A stretch of 34,657 bases of DNA. Source: an uncultured Bacteroidales bacterium (GTDB lineage Bacteria > Bacteroidota > Bacteroidia > Bacteroidales > UBA932). The notes under the pieces were generated by a model. That model did not search any database. It was given only the letters and a program-made list of their open reading frames with translations, and was not told the origin of the DNA. The stretch covers positions 1 to 34,657 of the forward strand of contig CAMVMG010000022.1 in the NCBI GenBank assembly GCA_947168525.1. The letters are read 5' to 3'. Position numbers and translations under genes: made by a program. Position 1 is the stretch's first letter, and every line of letters begins with the position of its first letter. Of this stretch, positions 1 through 8,264 are shown piece by piece.

Positions 1-869
1 AGCGGGTCCAGGGCGAACTGCACGTTGCAGCCGCCGGCGATGTTCAGGGCGCGGATCAGGCGCAGGGCGCTGTCGCGGAGCATCTGGTATTCCTTGTCCG
101 TGAGGGTGAGGGCCGGTGCTACGACCATGGAGTCGCCGGTGTGCACGCCTACGGGGTCGATGTTCTCCATGGAGCAGATGGCGATGGCGGTGTCACCATG
201 GTCCCGCATCACTTCGAACTCGATTTCCTTGTAGCCCTTGATGCTCTTTTCCACCAGCACCTCGTGTACGGGGGAAAGGTACAGGGCGTTCCGCATCAGG
301 TCCGTCATCTCTTCCGGATTGTAGGCGAAGCCGCCGCCTGTTCCGCCCAGGGTGAATGCCGGCCGGAGGATGACCGGATAGCCGATTTTCTCGGCGGCCG
401 CCAGGCCTTCCTCTACGCTGTAGCAGATTTCGGAAGGAATCACGGGCTCGCCAATCCCGATGCAGAGTTCTTTGAACAGCTCCCGGTCTTCGGCCTTTTC
501 AATGTCTTTGAAGGAGGTACCCAGGATCTCGACGCCGCACTCTTCCAGCACGCCTTTCTTGGCCAGCTGGACGGCCAGGTTCAGGCCGGTCTGACCGCCC
601 AGGCCGGGCACCAGGGCGTCCGGACGCTCGTAGCGGATGATCTTGGCAACGTATTCCAGGGTAAGGGGTTCCATGTACACCTTGTCGGCAATGTTGGGGT
701 CGGTCATGATCGTGGCCGGATTGGAGTTTACGAGGATTACCTTGTAGCCCTCTTCCTTCAGCGCCAGGCAGGCTTGGGTGCCTGCATAGTCGAATTCTGC
801 GGCCTGGCCGATCACGATAGGGCCCGAGCCAATCACCATTACTTTCTTGATATCTGTCCTTCTAGGCAT
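1..869 (-). CDS. carB: Carbamoyl-phosphate synthase large subunit, N-terminal part (partial)
   Basis: This is the N-terminal part of the carbamoyl-phosphate synthase large chain, which makes carbamoyl phosphate from bicarbonate, two ATP and ammonia for pyrimidine and arginine synthesis. The protein begins [17 protein letters not shown] and continues with the family motifs [10 protein letters not shown] and [11 protein letters not shown], then the first ATP-grasp (carboxyphosphate) domain. About 289 residues are visible and the rest lies beyond the left edge. The start codon at 867-869 lies inside the end of carA (8-base overlap), so the two subunits are translationally coupled. Its normal partner supplies ammonia from glutamine, but CarA here lacks the catalytic cysteine, so this subunit may depend on free ammonia (inference). 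Confidence 0.97.
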   Translation of the reverse strand, partial: MPRRTDIKKVMVIGSGPIVIGQAAEFDYAGTQACLALKEEGYKVILVNSNPATIMTDPNIADKVYMEPLTLEYVAKIIRYERPDALVPGLGGQTGLNLAVQLAKKGVLEECGVEILGTSFKDIEKAEDRELFKELCIGIGEPVIPSEICYSVEEGLAAAEKIGYPVILRPAFTLGGTGGGFAYNPEEMTDLMRNALYLSPVHEVLVEKSIKGYKEIEFEVMRDHGDTAIAICSMENIDPVGVHTGDSMVVAPALTLTDKEYQMLRDSALRLIRALNIAGGCNVQFALDP

Positions 870-1944
870 TTTGCCGGTCCTCCATCATTTTAATGAATTT
901 GTCGAAAAGGGTAACATAGTCCTGCGGGCCGGGGGCGGCCTCCAGGTGGAACTGCACGCCGAACACCTGCCGTTCCCGGTCTTCCAGTCCGGCTACATAG
1001 CCTTCGGGAACCAGCGTATGCGTGGCGGAGAGGCCCGTTCCTTCCAGGGATTCAATCCGGTAGGTCTGGTTGAGCACCGCGATATGGATGCGCCCATTCT
1101 CCAGATCTCTCACGGGATGGTCCCCATGCATGCCGCAGCCCATGGGAAGGAGCCTGGCACCGTATTCCAGGGCGATGATTTCCATTCCCAGGCCGATTCC
1201 CAGGATGGGCAGCTTCCCTTTGAGCTGGGAGAACAGGGCGCGGACCTCGGGGGCTTCCAGGCCGGAGACCGGCCCGTTGGACAGCAGCACGCCGTCCGGG
1301 TTGAAGGCCAGGATGGCGTCGGCCGAGGAGTTGAACGGGACGATGGTGACATTGCATCCGCGCTCCTTGAGACGGTACAGGATGCTGTTCTTGATGCCGC
1401 AGTCCACGGCCACCACATGGAAGCGGTGGTGCGGGGTGCGGGTGACCCAGCGCTTGCGGCAGCTCACCCGTTTGAGCTGCTCGGTGGGGCGGGGCGTGGA
1501 AGCGATCAGGGCGAGGGCTTCCTCCTTGGGCATGTCGGCATCCACGATGGCGGCCATGGGCCTTCCGGCCTCACGGATTATCTTGGTGAGCATCCGGGTG
1601 TCGATGCCGCTGACACAGGGGATCCCGTGCTCTTCCAGTTCCTCTTCCAGGGTTTCGGTGAAGCGGAAGTTGCTGGGAGTATCGCAGCACTCCCGTACAA
1701 CCAGCCCGCTCAGGCAACTGCTCCGGGACTCGAAGTCCTCGTCCGTGATGCCGTAATTCCCGATCAGGGGATAGGTCATCACCACAATCTGGTCGGCGTA
1801 GGAGGGGTCCGAGATAATTTCCTGGTACCCGACCACGGACGTGTTGAACACAATCTCCGAAACCCGGTTGCAGGAGGCGCCGAAGCCCACTCCATAGAAT
1901 TCCTGGCCGGTTTCCAGCACAAGTTTTTTAGAAGGCCTGATCAT
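862..1944 (-). CDS. carA: Carbamoyl-phosphate synthase small subunit with altered glutaminase site
   Basis: This is CarA, normally the glutamine amidotransferase subunit that passes ammonia to CarB. It has 360 residues, the usual length. The N-terminal CarA domain is normal ([21 protein letters not shown] region, [11 protein letters not shown]). The class I glutaminase domain follows from about residue 185. The nucleophile motif GICLGHQ reads GIGLGME: Gly251 replaces Cys, and Met254 and Glu255 replace His and Gln. The oxyanion-hole motif SNGPG reads SNGPV (Val226), and the usual QNHG motif reads LNQT. His333 and Glu335 of the triad remain. The start was placed at ATG 1942-1944, giving a conserved [13 protein letters not shown] beginning that overlaps the pyrC end by 17 bases. 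The family assignment is secure. Loss of glutamine hydrolysis is a strong inference from the residues. Confidence 0.95.
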   Translation of the reverse strand: MIRPSKKLVLETGQEFYGVGFGASCNRVSEIVFNTSVVGYQEIISDPSYADQIVVMTYPLIGNYGITDEDFESRSSCLSGLVVRECCDTPSNFRFTETLEEELEEHGIPCVSGIDTRMLTKIIREAGRPMAAIVDADMPKEEALALIASTPRPTEQLKRVSCRKRWVTRTPHHRFHVVAVDCGIKNSILYRLKERGCNVTIVPFNSSADAILAFNPDGVLLSNGPVSGLEAPEVRALFSQLKGKLPILGIGLGMEIIALEYGARLLPMGCGMHGDHPVRDLENGRIHIAVLNQTYRIESLEGTGLSATHTLVPEGYVAGLEDRERQVFGVQFHLEAAPGPQDYVTLFDKFIKMMEDRQNA

Positions 1945-3046
1945 ATCTGTAAATTGTTTTTCCGTTTTTGATGGTTTCCACAACCAGCCCGTATACCTCC
2001 ATCCCGTCGAAGGGGGTGGCATGTCCCTTGGAGGCGAAGCGGGTACTGTCGATGACAAAAGGCCGGTCCAGCTCGATGCGGACCTTGTCCGCGGGTGCGG
2101 CCGGCAGCCGGAAAATGCGCCGGGGAGCCTCCGAGAGGGCCTCCACCAGCCTTTCCAGGGGCACGCGGCCGCTTCTTACCAGGCTGGTGTACAGCACGGG
2201 AAAAGCGGTTTCCAGCCCCACGATGCCCATGGCGCTGCCCTCGAGACCCCTCGACTTTTCTTCGGCCGAATGGGGGGCATGGTCGGTGGCGATGGCATCG
2301 ATAGTCCCGTCCAGGAGCCCCTCGATAAGGGCTTCCCGGTCTTCGGCGCTCCTCAGGGGCGGATTCATCTTGAAGCGTCCGTCTTCCTGCAGGTCGTCTT
2401 CGCATAAGGTGAGGTAATGGGGCGCCGTCTCGCAGGTGACCCTTACGCCCCTGGCTTTGGCATCCCGGATCAGCGACACGCTTTCTTTGGTGGAAATATG
2501 GCATACATGGTAGCGGCAGCCGGTTTTCCCGCAAAGTTCCAGGTCCCGTGCAATCTGGCCCCACTCGCTTTCGGAGCAGATGCCCTTGTGGCCGTGCTCG
2601 CGGGCGTAGCGTCCGTCGTGGATGTAGCCGCCTTTGAGGAGGGTGTTGTCTTCGCAGTGGGCGGCCAGGATGACGTTGGAGCGGGCGGCCGCTTCCATGG
2701 CGCGGAGCATGATGTCTCCCTCCTGCACGCCGGAGCCGTCGTCCGAGAAGGCGACGCAGCGGCCCTTGAGGGCCTCGAAGTCTACCAGCTCCCGGCCTTT
2801 GCGCCCTTTGGTGATGGTGGCGTAGGGGAGAACGGTGACCAGGGCGTCCCGGTCGATGATAGCCTGCTCCAGTGCCAGGGTCTCGGGACTGTCCGGGACG
2901 GGGTCCAGGTTGGGCATGGCGCATACCAGCGTATAGCCGCCCTTGGCGGCAGCCCGGGATCCGCTCAGGATGGTCTCCTTATAGGTTTGTCCGGGTTCCC
3001 TGAAATGCACGTGAATGTCTGCGAAGGCGGGAAGTTCTACTACCAT
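1928..3046 (-). CDS. pyrC: Dihydroorotase (class I, short CAD-like form)
   Basis: This is dihydroorotase, which cyclises carbamoyl-aspartate to dihydroorotate in pyrimidine synthesis. Metal-binding and active-site motifs are visible in order: DIHVHFREPG (HxH) near the N-terminus, SDDG, HCED, HISTKES and IATDHAPHSAEEK. At 372 residues it starts almost directly at the HxH strand and lacks the long N-terminal beta-sandwich segment of many class I enzymes. This layout resembles the dihydroorotase domain of animal CAD. I chose ATG 3044-3046. An in-frame ATG at 3118 would add 24 residues, but that stretch runs through an attenuator-like hairpin and does not look conserved. It is the first gene of pyrC-carA-carB and overlaps carA. 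Confidence 0.95.
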   Translation of the reverse strand: MVVELPAFADIHVHFREPGQTYKETILSGSRAAAKGGYTLVCAMPNLDPVPDSPETLALEQAIIDRDALVTVLPYATITKGRKGRELVDFEALKGRCVAFSDDGSGVQEGDIMLRAMEAAARSNVILAAHCEDNTLLKGGYIHDGRYAREHGHKGICSESEWGQIARDLELCGKTGCRYHVCHISTKESVSLIRDAKARGVRVTCETAPHYLTLCEDDLQEDGRFKMNPPLRSAEDREALIEGLLDGTIDAIATDHAPHSAEEKSRGLEGSAMGIVGLETAFPVLYTSLVRSGRVPLERLVEALSEAPRRIFRLPAAPADKVRIELDRPFVIDSTRFASKGHATPFDGMEVYGLVVETIKNGKTIYRYDQAF

Positions 3047-3052
3047 ATAACC

Positions 3053-3079
3053 AAAAAAAAGACAACCATAAAGGCTGTC
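3053..3079 (-). terminator. Attenuator-like intrinsic terminator in the pyrC leader
   Basis: Read on the minus strand, GACAGCC, a TTTAT loop and GGTTGTC form a 7-bp stem with one G-U pair, followed directly by eight T. The T run ends 6 bases before the pyrC ATG. A terminator in this position, after the promoter and before the first gene, is an attenuator layout. An open frame from ATG 3116-3118, in frame with pyrC, is translated straight through the hairpin. This recalls the UTP-sensitive pyrBI leader of enteric bacteria (inference). No clear antiterminator was found. Confidence 0.75.
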
Positions 3080-3188
3080 CGGATAACTGCTAAAGGGGAA
3101 ATGATGCCAACGATGCATCGGAGCCGAAGGTACCGGAGCACTTATGCTGGGATGTGATGGAGTTGTTCATCATTTCACGCTTTGCGTG

Positions 3189-3221
3189 CAAAGTTAAGTG
3201 AATTTACCGGATTATTCCAAA
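3189..3221 (-). promoter_or_regulatory. Bacteroidota-type promoter for pyrC-carAB
   Basis: On the minus strand TTTG (3221-3218) is followed after 21 bp by TAACTTTG (3196-3189), matching the Bacteroidota -33/-7 consensus TTTG and TAnnTTTG. Transcription would start near 3182 and give a leader of about 135 nt that ends in the attenuator hairpin. Confidence 0.7.
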
Positions 3222-3287
3222 AAAAATCTTTGAAAATATCAACACGCGGGCTGTTGAAAATTATTTTTCCCGAAATGGCAAATTGGA

Positions 3288-3319
3288 TTTGGAAGGCTCA
3301 AAGATTCCGCTTAACTTTG
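3288..3319 (+). promoter_or_regulatory. Bacteroidota-type promoter for the purine operon
   Basis: TTTG at 3288-3291, 20 bp, then TAACTTTG at 3312-3319 is a full match to the Bacteroidota consensus. Transcription would start near 3326, leaving a leader of about 33 nt before purC, too short for a purine riboswitch. Confidence 0.75.
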
Positions 3320-3358
3320 TATCCCGTTGTTAGTGGATGTTTTTTAACCTTACAGTAT

Positions 3359-4039
3359 ATGAAACCAGTTTATTCCGGCAAGACAAAAGATGTCTTTGCT
3401 CTTGACAACGGCCATTATCTCCTTAAATTCAAAGATGACTGCACGGGCAAGGACGGCGTGTTCGACCCCGGCGAGAACTCCGTGGGCCTCACCATCGAGG
3501 GCGTGGGCGACGTGAACCTTCGCATGTCCATCCATTTCTTCGAGAAGCTCAACGCCATGGGTATCCGCACCCATTATGTGAGCGCCAACCTCAAGGACAC
3601 CACCATGGAAGTGCTTCCCGCCAAGGTGTTCGGCCATGGCCTGGAAGTAATCTGCCGCCATAAGGCCGTGGGCAGCTTCATCAAGCGCTACGGAGAGTAC
3701 ATCCAGCCCGGAACGGACCTTCCCGCCTATGTGGAGATGACTTTCAAGAACGACGCCAAAGGAGATCCGCTGGTAACCAAAGACGGCCTCATTGTCCTGG
3801 GAATCATGAGCGCAGAACAGTACGACGCCATCAAGGAGATGACCCAGAAGATCACCCAGGTGGTGGCCGACGACCTCAAAGCCAAGGGACTTGTCCTGTA
3901 CGACATCAAGTTCGAGTTCGGCTACGACGCCCAGGGCCAGGTGATGCTCATCGACGAGATTGCCTCCGGCAACATGCGCGTGTATAAGGACGGGGAATAC
4001 ATAGACCCGATGACTCTCTCCAAACTGTTCTTCGCATGA
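3359..4039 (+). CDS. purC: SAICAR synthase (first paralogue)
   Basis: This is phosphoribosylaminoimidazole-succinocarboxamide synthase, which joins aspartate to CAIR using ATP. It has 226 residues, slightly short for the family. It begins [13 protein letters not shown], with the lysine-rich ATP-binding strand. Both family signatures are intact: [12 protein letters not shown], with the conserved Glu and Arg, and LYDIKFEFG. The C-terminal [14 protein letters not shown] corresponds to the usual DExSPD-R motif but has diverged, as in a subfamily I recall from Clostridia. The ATG at 3359 is favoured over upstream in-frame starts because homology begins there and a promoter lies just upstream. Its stop overlaps the purE start (ATGA). 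A second purC-like gene lies at 8265-8990. This copy looks like the catalytically competent one. Confidence 0.93.
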   Translation: MKPVYSGKTKDVFALDNGHYLLKFKDDCTGKDGVFDPGENSVGLTIEGVGDVNLRMSIHFFEKLNAMGIRTHYVSANLKDTTMEVLPAKVFGHGLEVICRHKAVGSFIKRYGEYIQPGTDLPAYVEMTFKNDAKGDPLVTKDGLIVLGIMSAEQYDAIKEMTQKITQVVADDLKAKGLVLYDIKFEFGYDAQGQVMLIDEIASGNMRVYKDGEYIDPMTLSKLFFA

Positions 4040-4506
4040 TGAAAGTCGCCGTCATCATGGGCAGCGCCAGTGACTGGGACGTCATGTCTCAGGCCTGCGC
4101 CACGCTGGAGGAATTCGGAATCCCCTACGAGAAAAAAGTGCTCAGCGCCCACCGCAATCCGGGTCCCCTGGCCGCTTATGTGGCCGCGGCACCGGACCAG
4201 GGCTGCGAGATTATCATCGCAGGGGCCGGTGGCGCCGCCCATCTTCCCGGGGTAATCGCCGCCTATACCACCCTCCCCGTGATTGGTGTTCCCGTCAAGT
4301 CCAAGGCCCTGATGGGGCTGGACTCCCTGCTTTCCATCGTGCAAATGCCTTCTGGCATCCCCGTGGCCACCATGGCTATCGACGGCGCCCGGAACGCAGC
4401 CCTGTACGCCATTTCCATTCTCGCCCTGCACAATCCGGATCTTGCTTCCAGACTGAAACAGTTCCGGCAGCAGCAGAGTGACAAGGTCCTCGCTACGGTC
4501 CTGTGA
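4036..4506 (+). CDS. purE: N5-CAIR mutase, catalytic subunit PurE
   Basis: This is PurE, which interconverts N5-CAIR and CAIR (class I) or carboxylates AIR (class II). The 156-residue protein shows [10 protein letters not shown], the VLSAHRNP segment, [10 protein letters not shown] and [14 protein letters not shown], the expected order of phosphate- and substrate-binding motifs. It reads like a class I enzyme, which normally needs PurK. No purK is in this window, so purK is elsewhere or the enzyme uses CO2 directly. The start ATG overlaps the purC stop. A second ATG follows immediately and could also be used. Confidence 0.95.
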   Translation: MMKVAVIMGSASDWDVMSQACATLEEFGIPYEKKVLSAHRNPGPLAAYVAAAPDQGCEIIIAGAGGAAHLPGVIAAYTTLPVIGVPVKSKALMGLDSLLSIVQMPSGIPVATMAIDGARNAALYAISILALHNPDLASRLKQFRQQQSDKVLATVL

Positions 4507-4512
4507 CATTAT

Positions 4513-4551
4513 GCCCGCCTAGCGCTGCCGCCGAGGTGGGCAATTTTTTTT
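4513..4551 (+). terminator. Terminator-like hairpin between purE and purL
   Basis: GCCCGCCT (4513-4520) pairs with AGGTGGGC (4534-4541), with one G-U pair, across a 13-nt loop, and is followed by AA and eight T (4544-4551). It begins only 6 bases after the purE stop, and no consensus promoter is visible before purL. It may act as a partial terminator that lowers expression of purL and later genes relative to purCE, or as a regulated attenuator. Confidence 0.65.
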
Positions 4552-4572
4552 ACATACTTAGAAATCAAGCTT

Positions 4573-7500
4573 ATGATGAATGGTAGGTTGTTCGTGGAGA
4601 AAAAAGACCGTTTTCGGGTAGAGGCCGGGAGCCTGCTCGCAGAGTTCAATGAGAACCTGTCGCTGCACCTGTCCAGCCTCCGGCTCCTCAACGTGTACGA
4701 CCTGTTCGGCTTTACCCCGGAGCTTTTGGAGAAATGCCGGTACAGCGTTTTCGGAGAGGTGGTTACGGACACGGTCACGGATTCGGTAGACCTGAAAGGG
4801 AAAAAGTATCTGGCCGTGGAATACATCCCGGGCCAGTTCGACCAGCGCGCCAGTTCCGCCGTGGACTGCGTGCACCTGATCGACCCGCATGCCCGGGTGG
4901 AGATCAAGAGTTCCCGCCTTGTCATCTTCGAGGACAACCTGCCCCAGGAAACCCTGGACCGGATTGCGCATTACTATATCAACCCCGTTGAGTGCCGTCC
5001 CAAGAACCTGGACGTGCTATCGCTCGCGGAAAAGGCCGATGTGAAGCCCCTGGAAGACCTTTCCGGCTTTACCGCCATGCCCAAAGAGGCTTACGCGTCC
5101 TTCTGCAAGAGCCATGGCCTGGCCATGAATACCGACGACCTGGGAGAAGTGGTGCGCTATTTCTTGCAGGAGGGAAGAGACCCTTCCGAGACCGAACTCC
5201 GGATCCTGGACACCTATTGGAGCGACCATTGCCGCCACACCACCTTCACCTCCAGGATAGAGGAAATCACCGTGGACGACAGTTTCCTGAAAGCGGAGCT
5301 GGAAAGCTCCCTGTCCCTGCTGGGGGACATGCGAGAGGAGCTCGGGCGGGAAAACAAGCCGCTGTGCCTGATGGAACTGGCCACTATCGGCGCCCGTTAT
5401 CTCCGCTCCCGCGGCAAACTGGAAGACCTGGAGCAGAGCGAGGAAAACAACGCCTGCAGCATCTTCGTGAACGTGGATGTGGACGGGGTGCCCGAAAAGT
5501 GGCTGCTCCAGTTCAAGAACGAGACCCATAACCATCCCACGGAGATAGAGCCTTTCGGCGGGGCTGCCACCTGCCTGGGCGGCGCCATCCGTGACCCGCT
5601 CTCCGGACGTGCGTATGTGTATCAGGCCATGCGTGTAACCGGTGCGGGCGATGTCACGGCTCCGGTGGCCGATGCCCTTCCCGGCAAACTGCCCCAGCGC
5701 ATGATTACCAAAAAGGCCGCCGCCGGTTATTCCAGCTACGGAAACCAGATCGGCCTGGCCACCACCCATGTGCGGGAAATCTATTCTCCGGGCTACACGG
5801 CCAAGCGGATGGAGATTGGCGCCGTGGTGGGCGCCGTAAAGGCTTCGGCCGTACGCAGGGAATCTCCGGCCCCCGGTGATGTGATCCTGCTCCTGGGCGG
5901 CCGTACGGGACGCGACGGCATTGGCGGCGCCACCGGCTCCTCCAAGCAGCACACGGAGGCTTCGCTGGAAAGCTGCGGCTCCGAGGTCCAGAAGGGCAAT
6001 GCCCCCGAGGAACGTCAGCTGCAGCGGCTCTTCCGTCGCCCGGAAGTGACTCTCCTCATCAAGAAATCCAACGACTTCGGTGCGGGTGGCGTGAGCGTCG
6101 CCATCGGCGAGCTCGCTCCCGGACTGGATATCTGGCTGGACCGCGTTCCCGTGAAATACGCTGGCCTCAACGCCACGGAGCTCGCCATCAGCGAAAGCCA
6201 GGAGCGTATGGCCGTGGTGGTGGAGAAAGGATCGATGGAGCGTTTCATGGAGCTCTGCGCCATCGACAATATAGAAGTGACCCATGTGGCCGATGTCACT
6301 TCCACCGGCCGCATGCGCATGTTCTTCCATGGAGAGAAAGTCTGCGACTTGTCCAGGGAATTCATCGACAGCGCCGGTGCACCCCATTTTGCCAGGGCTT
6401 GCGTGGGCGCGGTGGAAAACCGCAATCCGTTTGAGCAGAATCCCGAGGGAGCCACCTTGCAGGAACGGATGGTGTCGGTGATGGGTTCTCCTAACGTGGC
6501 TTCCCAGAAGGGTCTGGTGGAGATGTTCGACTCCACCATCGGCCGCTCCACCGTGCTGATGCCCTATGGCGGCGCCCGCCAGGCCACGGAGACACAGGTT
6601 TCCGTACAGAAACTGCCCACAGACGGTTTCACCGATACCGCCAGCGTGATGGCCTTCGGCTACAATCCGGACCTGGCCCTCTGGAGCCCGTACCACAGTG
6701 CTGCCTATGCCGTTGTGGAGGCCTGCACCAAGGTGGCCTGTTCCGGTGCCGACTGGTCCCGCATGCGTTTCTCCTATCAGGAATACTTCGAGCGGATGAC
6801 GGACGATCCCCACAGTTGGGGCAAGCCGCTGTCGGCCCTGCTGGGCGCCCTCAAGATGCAGGTTGCGCTGGAACTGCCTTCCATCGGCGGCAAGGATTCC
6901 ATGAGCGGCACCTTCGAGCACATCAGCGTGCCACCCACCCTGGTGGCCTTCGGCATCACCACTGTGGATGCCCGCACCGTGATTTCCCCGGAATTCAAGA
7001 AACCGGGCAACAAGATTTATCTGCTCATCCACACGCCGCATTCGGACTATATGCCGGACACAGACCAGCTCAAGGCCAACTGGAGCTGGCTCCATGCACA
7101 GATTGAGGCCGGCCGGGTGGTATCGGCCTGGTCACCCTCCTATGGCGGCGTGGCGGAGGCCCTGGTGAAAATGGCGATGGGTAACGGCCTGGGCGTGGAC
7201 GTGCAGCTTCCGGAGAAGAAACTTTTCCAATTGTGTTACGGCTCTGCCGTGCTGGAAGCTTCCGGTACGCTCGACGGCCCGTCGGTGCTCCAGATTGGCG
7301 AGGTGACGGCTTCCGGCATCCGCATCAACGGCACTGCGCTCCGGCTGCTAGACCTGGAAGCAGCCTACGAAGGCCGCTACTTCAAGCTGTATCCACCGCG
7401 GGTGAAGCCCGCCTTCAACGAGGCCGTTCCTCAAGTGGAGGCTGTGCCCTTTAACCCGGCCAACCTGGTGTATCCCGGCGCTCCCGTGGAGCATCCCGTG

Positions 7501-8262
7501 GTCTGCCTCCCGGTTTTCCCGGGCACCAACTGCGACTACGACACCGCCAAGGCCTTCCGGAAAGCGGGCGCCGAGGTGCGTCCCTTCGTGTTCCGCAACC
7601 TGACCGGAGAGGATGTACTCCGCTCCATCGAAGAGCTGTCGGAGCAAATCGGCAAGGCCCATATCCTTGCCTTCTGCGGCGGCTTCTCCTCGGGCGACGA
7701 GCCCGACGGCAGCGGGAAGTTCATCGCCGATGTGATTGGCAATGAAAAAGTGAGCCGGGCTATCATGGACCTGCTCTCCCGCGGAGGCCTGATCCTGGGC
7801 ATCTGCAACGGCTTCCAGGCCCTTGTAAAGAGCGGCCTGCTGCCTTACGGCAAGCCGGGTATGGTCCAGGCCGGTTCTCCCACCCTGTTCCGCAACGACA
7901 TCAACCGCCATATCTCCCTGGTGGCCACCACCGAAGTGGCTTCCGTCAACAGCCCCTGGCTCTCGGGCATGAACAAAGGAGACCGTCACAGCATCGCCTT
8001 CAGCCACGGCGAAGGCAAGTTCGTGGTGGAAGAGGCCCTTGCCCGGGAACTCTTCGCCAAAGGGCAGGTGGCGTTCCGCTATGTAAACAACCCCAACGGG
8101 TCCTATTACGATATCGAAGGCATCCTGAGCCCCGACGGCCACATCCTGGGCAAGATGGGCCACAGCGAGCGCTACGAAGACCACCTTTACAAGAACATCA
8201 GCGGCGAGCGTTGCCAGCCGCTGTTCCAGAATGCTGTCAATTACTTCAGAAAAGCCGACTAA
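4573..8262 (+). CDS. purL: Phosphoribosylformylglycinamidine synthase (large PurL)
   Basis: This is FGAM synthase, the ATP- and glutamine-dependent fourth step of purine synthesis. At 1229 residues it is the fused large form of Proteobacteria and Bacteroidota. It has an N-terminal PurS-like region, two AIRS-like halves (HCRHTTFTS, then THNHPTEIEPFGGAAT near residues 318-333), and a C-terminal class I glutaminase. The glutaminase is intact: FPGTNCDYD, FCGGFSSGDE, GICNGFQ with Cys1078, and GHSER with His1197 and Glu1199. This matters because the other two amidotransferases in the window, CarA and PurF, have lost theirs. Two adjacent ATG codons (4573 and 4576) could start it. purC2 follows after 2 bases. 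Confidence 0.97.
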   Translation: MMNGRLFVEKKDRFRVEAGSLLAEFNENLSLHLSSLRLLNVYDLFGFTPELLEKCRYSVFGEVVTDTVTDSVDLKGKKYLAVEYIPGQFDQRASSAVDCVHLIDPHARVEIKSSRLVIFEDNLPQETLDRIAHYYINPVECRPKNLDVLSLAEKADVKPLEDLSGFTAMPKEAYASFCKSHGLAMNTDDLGEVVRYFLQEGRDPSETELRILDTYWSDHCRHTTFTSRIEEITVDDSFLKAELESSLSLLGDMREELGRENKPLCLMELATIGARYLRSRGKLEDLEQSEENNACSIFVNVDVDGVPEKWLLQFKNETHNHPTEIEPFGGAATCLGGAIRDPLSGRAYVYQAMRVTGAGDVTAPVADALPGKLPQRMITKKAAAGYSSYGNQIGLATTHVREIYSPGYTAKRMEIGAVVGAVKASAVRRESPAPGDVILLLGGRTGRDGIGGATGSSKQHTEASLESCGSEVQKGNAPEERQLQRLFRRPEVTLLIKKSNDFGAGGVSVAIGELAPGLDIWLDRVPVKYAGLNATELAISESQERMAVVVEKGSMERFMELCAIDNIEVTHVADVTSTGRMRMFFHGEKVCDLSREFIDSAGAPHFARACVGAVENRNPFEQNPEGATLQERMVSVMGSPNVASQKGLVEMFDSTIGRSTVLMPYGGARQATETQVSVQKLPTDGFTDTASVMAFGYNPDLALWSPYHSAAYAVVEACTKVACSGADWSRMRFSYQEYFERMTDDPHSWGKPLSALLGALKMQVALELPSIGGKDSMSGTFEHISVPPTLVAFGITTVDARTVISPEFKKPGNKIYLLIHTPHSDYMPDTDQLKANWSWLHAQIEAGRVVSAWSPSYGGVAEALVKMAMGNGLGVDVQLPEKKLFQLCYGSAVLEASGTLDGPSVLQIGEVTASGIRINGTALRLLDLEAAYEGRYFKLYPPRVKPAFNEAVPQVEAVPFNPANLVYPGAPVEHPVVCLPVFPGTNCDYDTAKAFRKAGAEVRPFVFRNLTGEDVLRSIEELSEQIGKAHILAFCGGFSSGDEPDGSGKFIADVIGNEKVSRAIMDLLSRGGLILGICNGFQALVKSGLLPYGKPGMVQAGSPTLFRNDINRHISLVATTEVASVNSPWLSGMNKGDRHSIAFSHGEGKFVVEEALARELFAKGQVAFRYVNNPNGSYYDIEGILSPDGHILGKMGHSERYEDHLYKNISGERCQPLFQNAVNYFRKAD

Positions 8263-8264
8263 CG

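Larger units (their letters stand above)
3047..3358. other. Divergent pyrC/purC regulatory region
   Basis: This gap of about 312 bases between divergent pyrC and purC holds no gene. It contains the pyrC attenuator, a minus-strand promoter and a plus-strand promoter, listed separately. It also has a 14-bp palindrome, CTTTGCGTGCAAAG at 3180-3193, that overlaps the pyrC -7 box, and a direct repeat TTGAAAAT at 3230-3237 and 3254-3261 between the two promoters. These are candidate operator sites by position only. Confidence 0.6.

Noticed and set aside
3326..3358. Purine riboswitch before purC
   Set aside because: The predicted leader is only about 33 nt, too short for known purine or PRPP aptamers.
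4036..4506. PurE as a class II (CO2-using) enzyme because purK is absent
   Set aside because: The residues read like class I, and purK may lie outside this window, so absence here is not evidence.
5017..7095. Long open frame antisense to purL
   Set aside because: It is a by-product of GC-rich codon use in purL. Its translation shows no recognisable domain and it lies wholly opposite conserved coding sequence.
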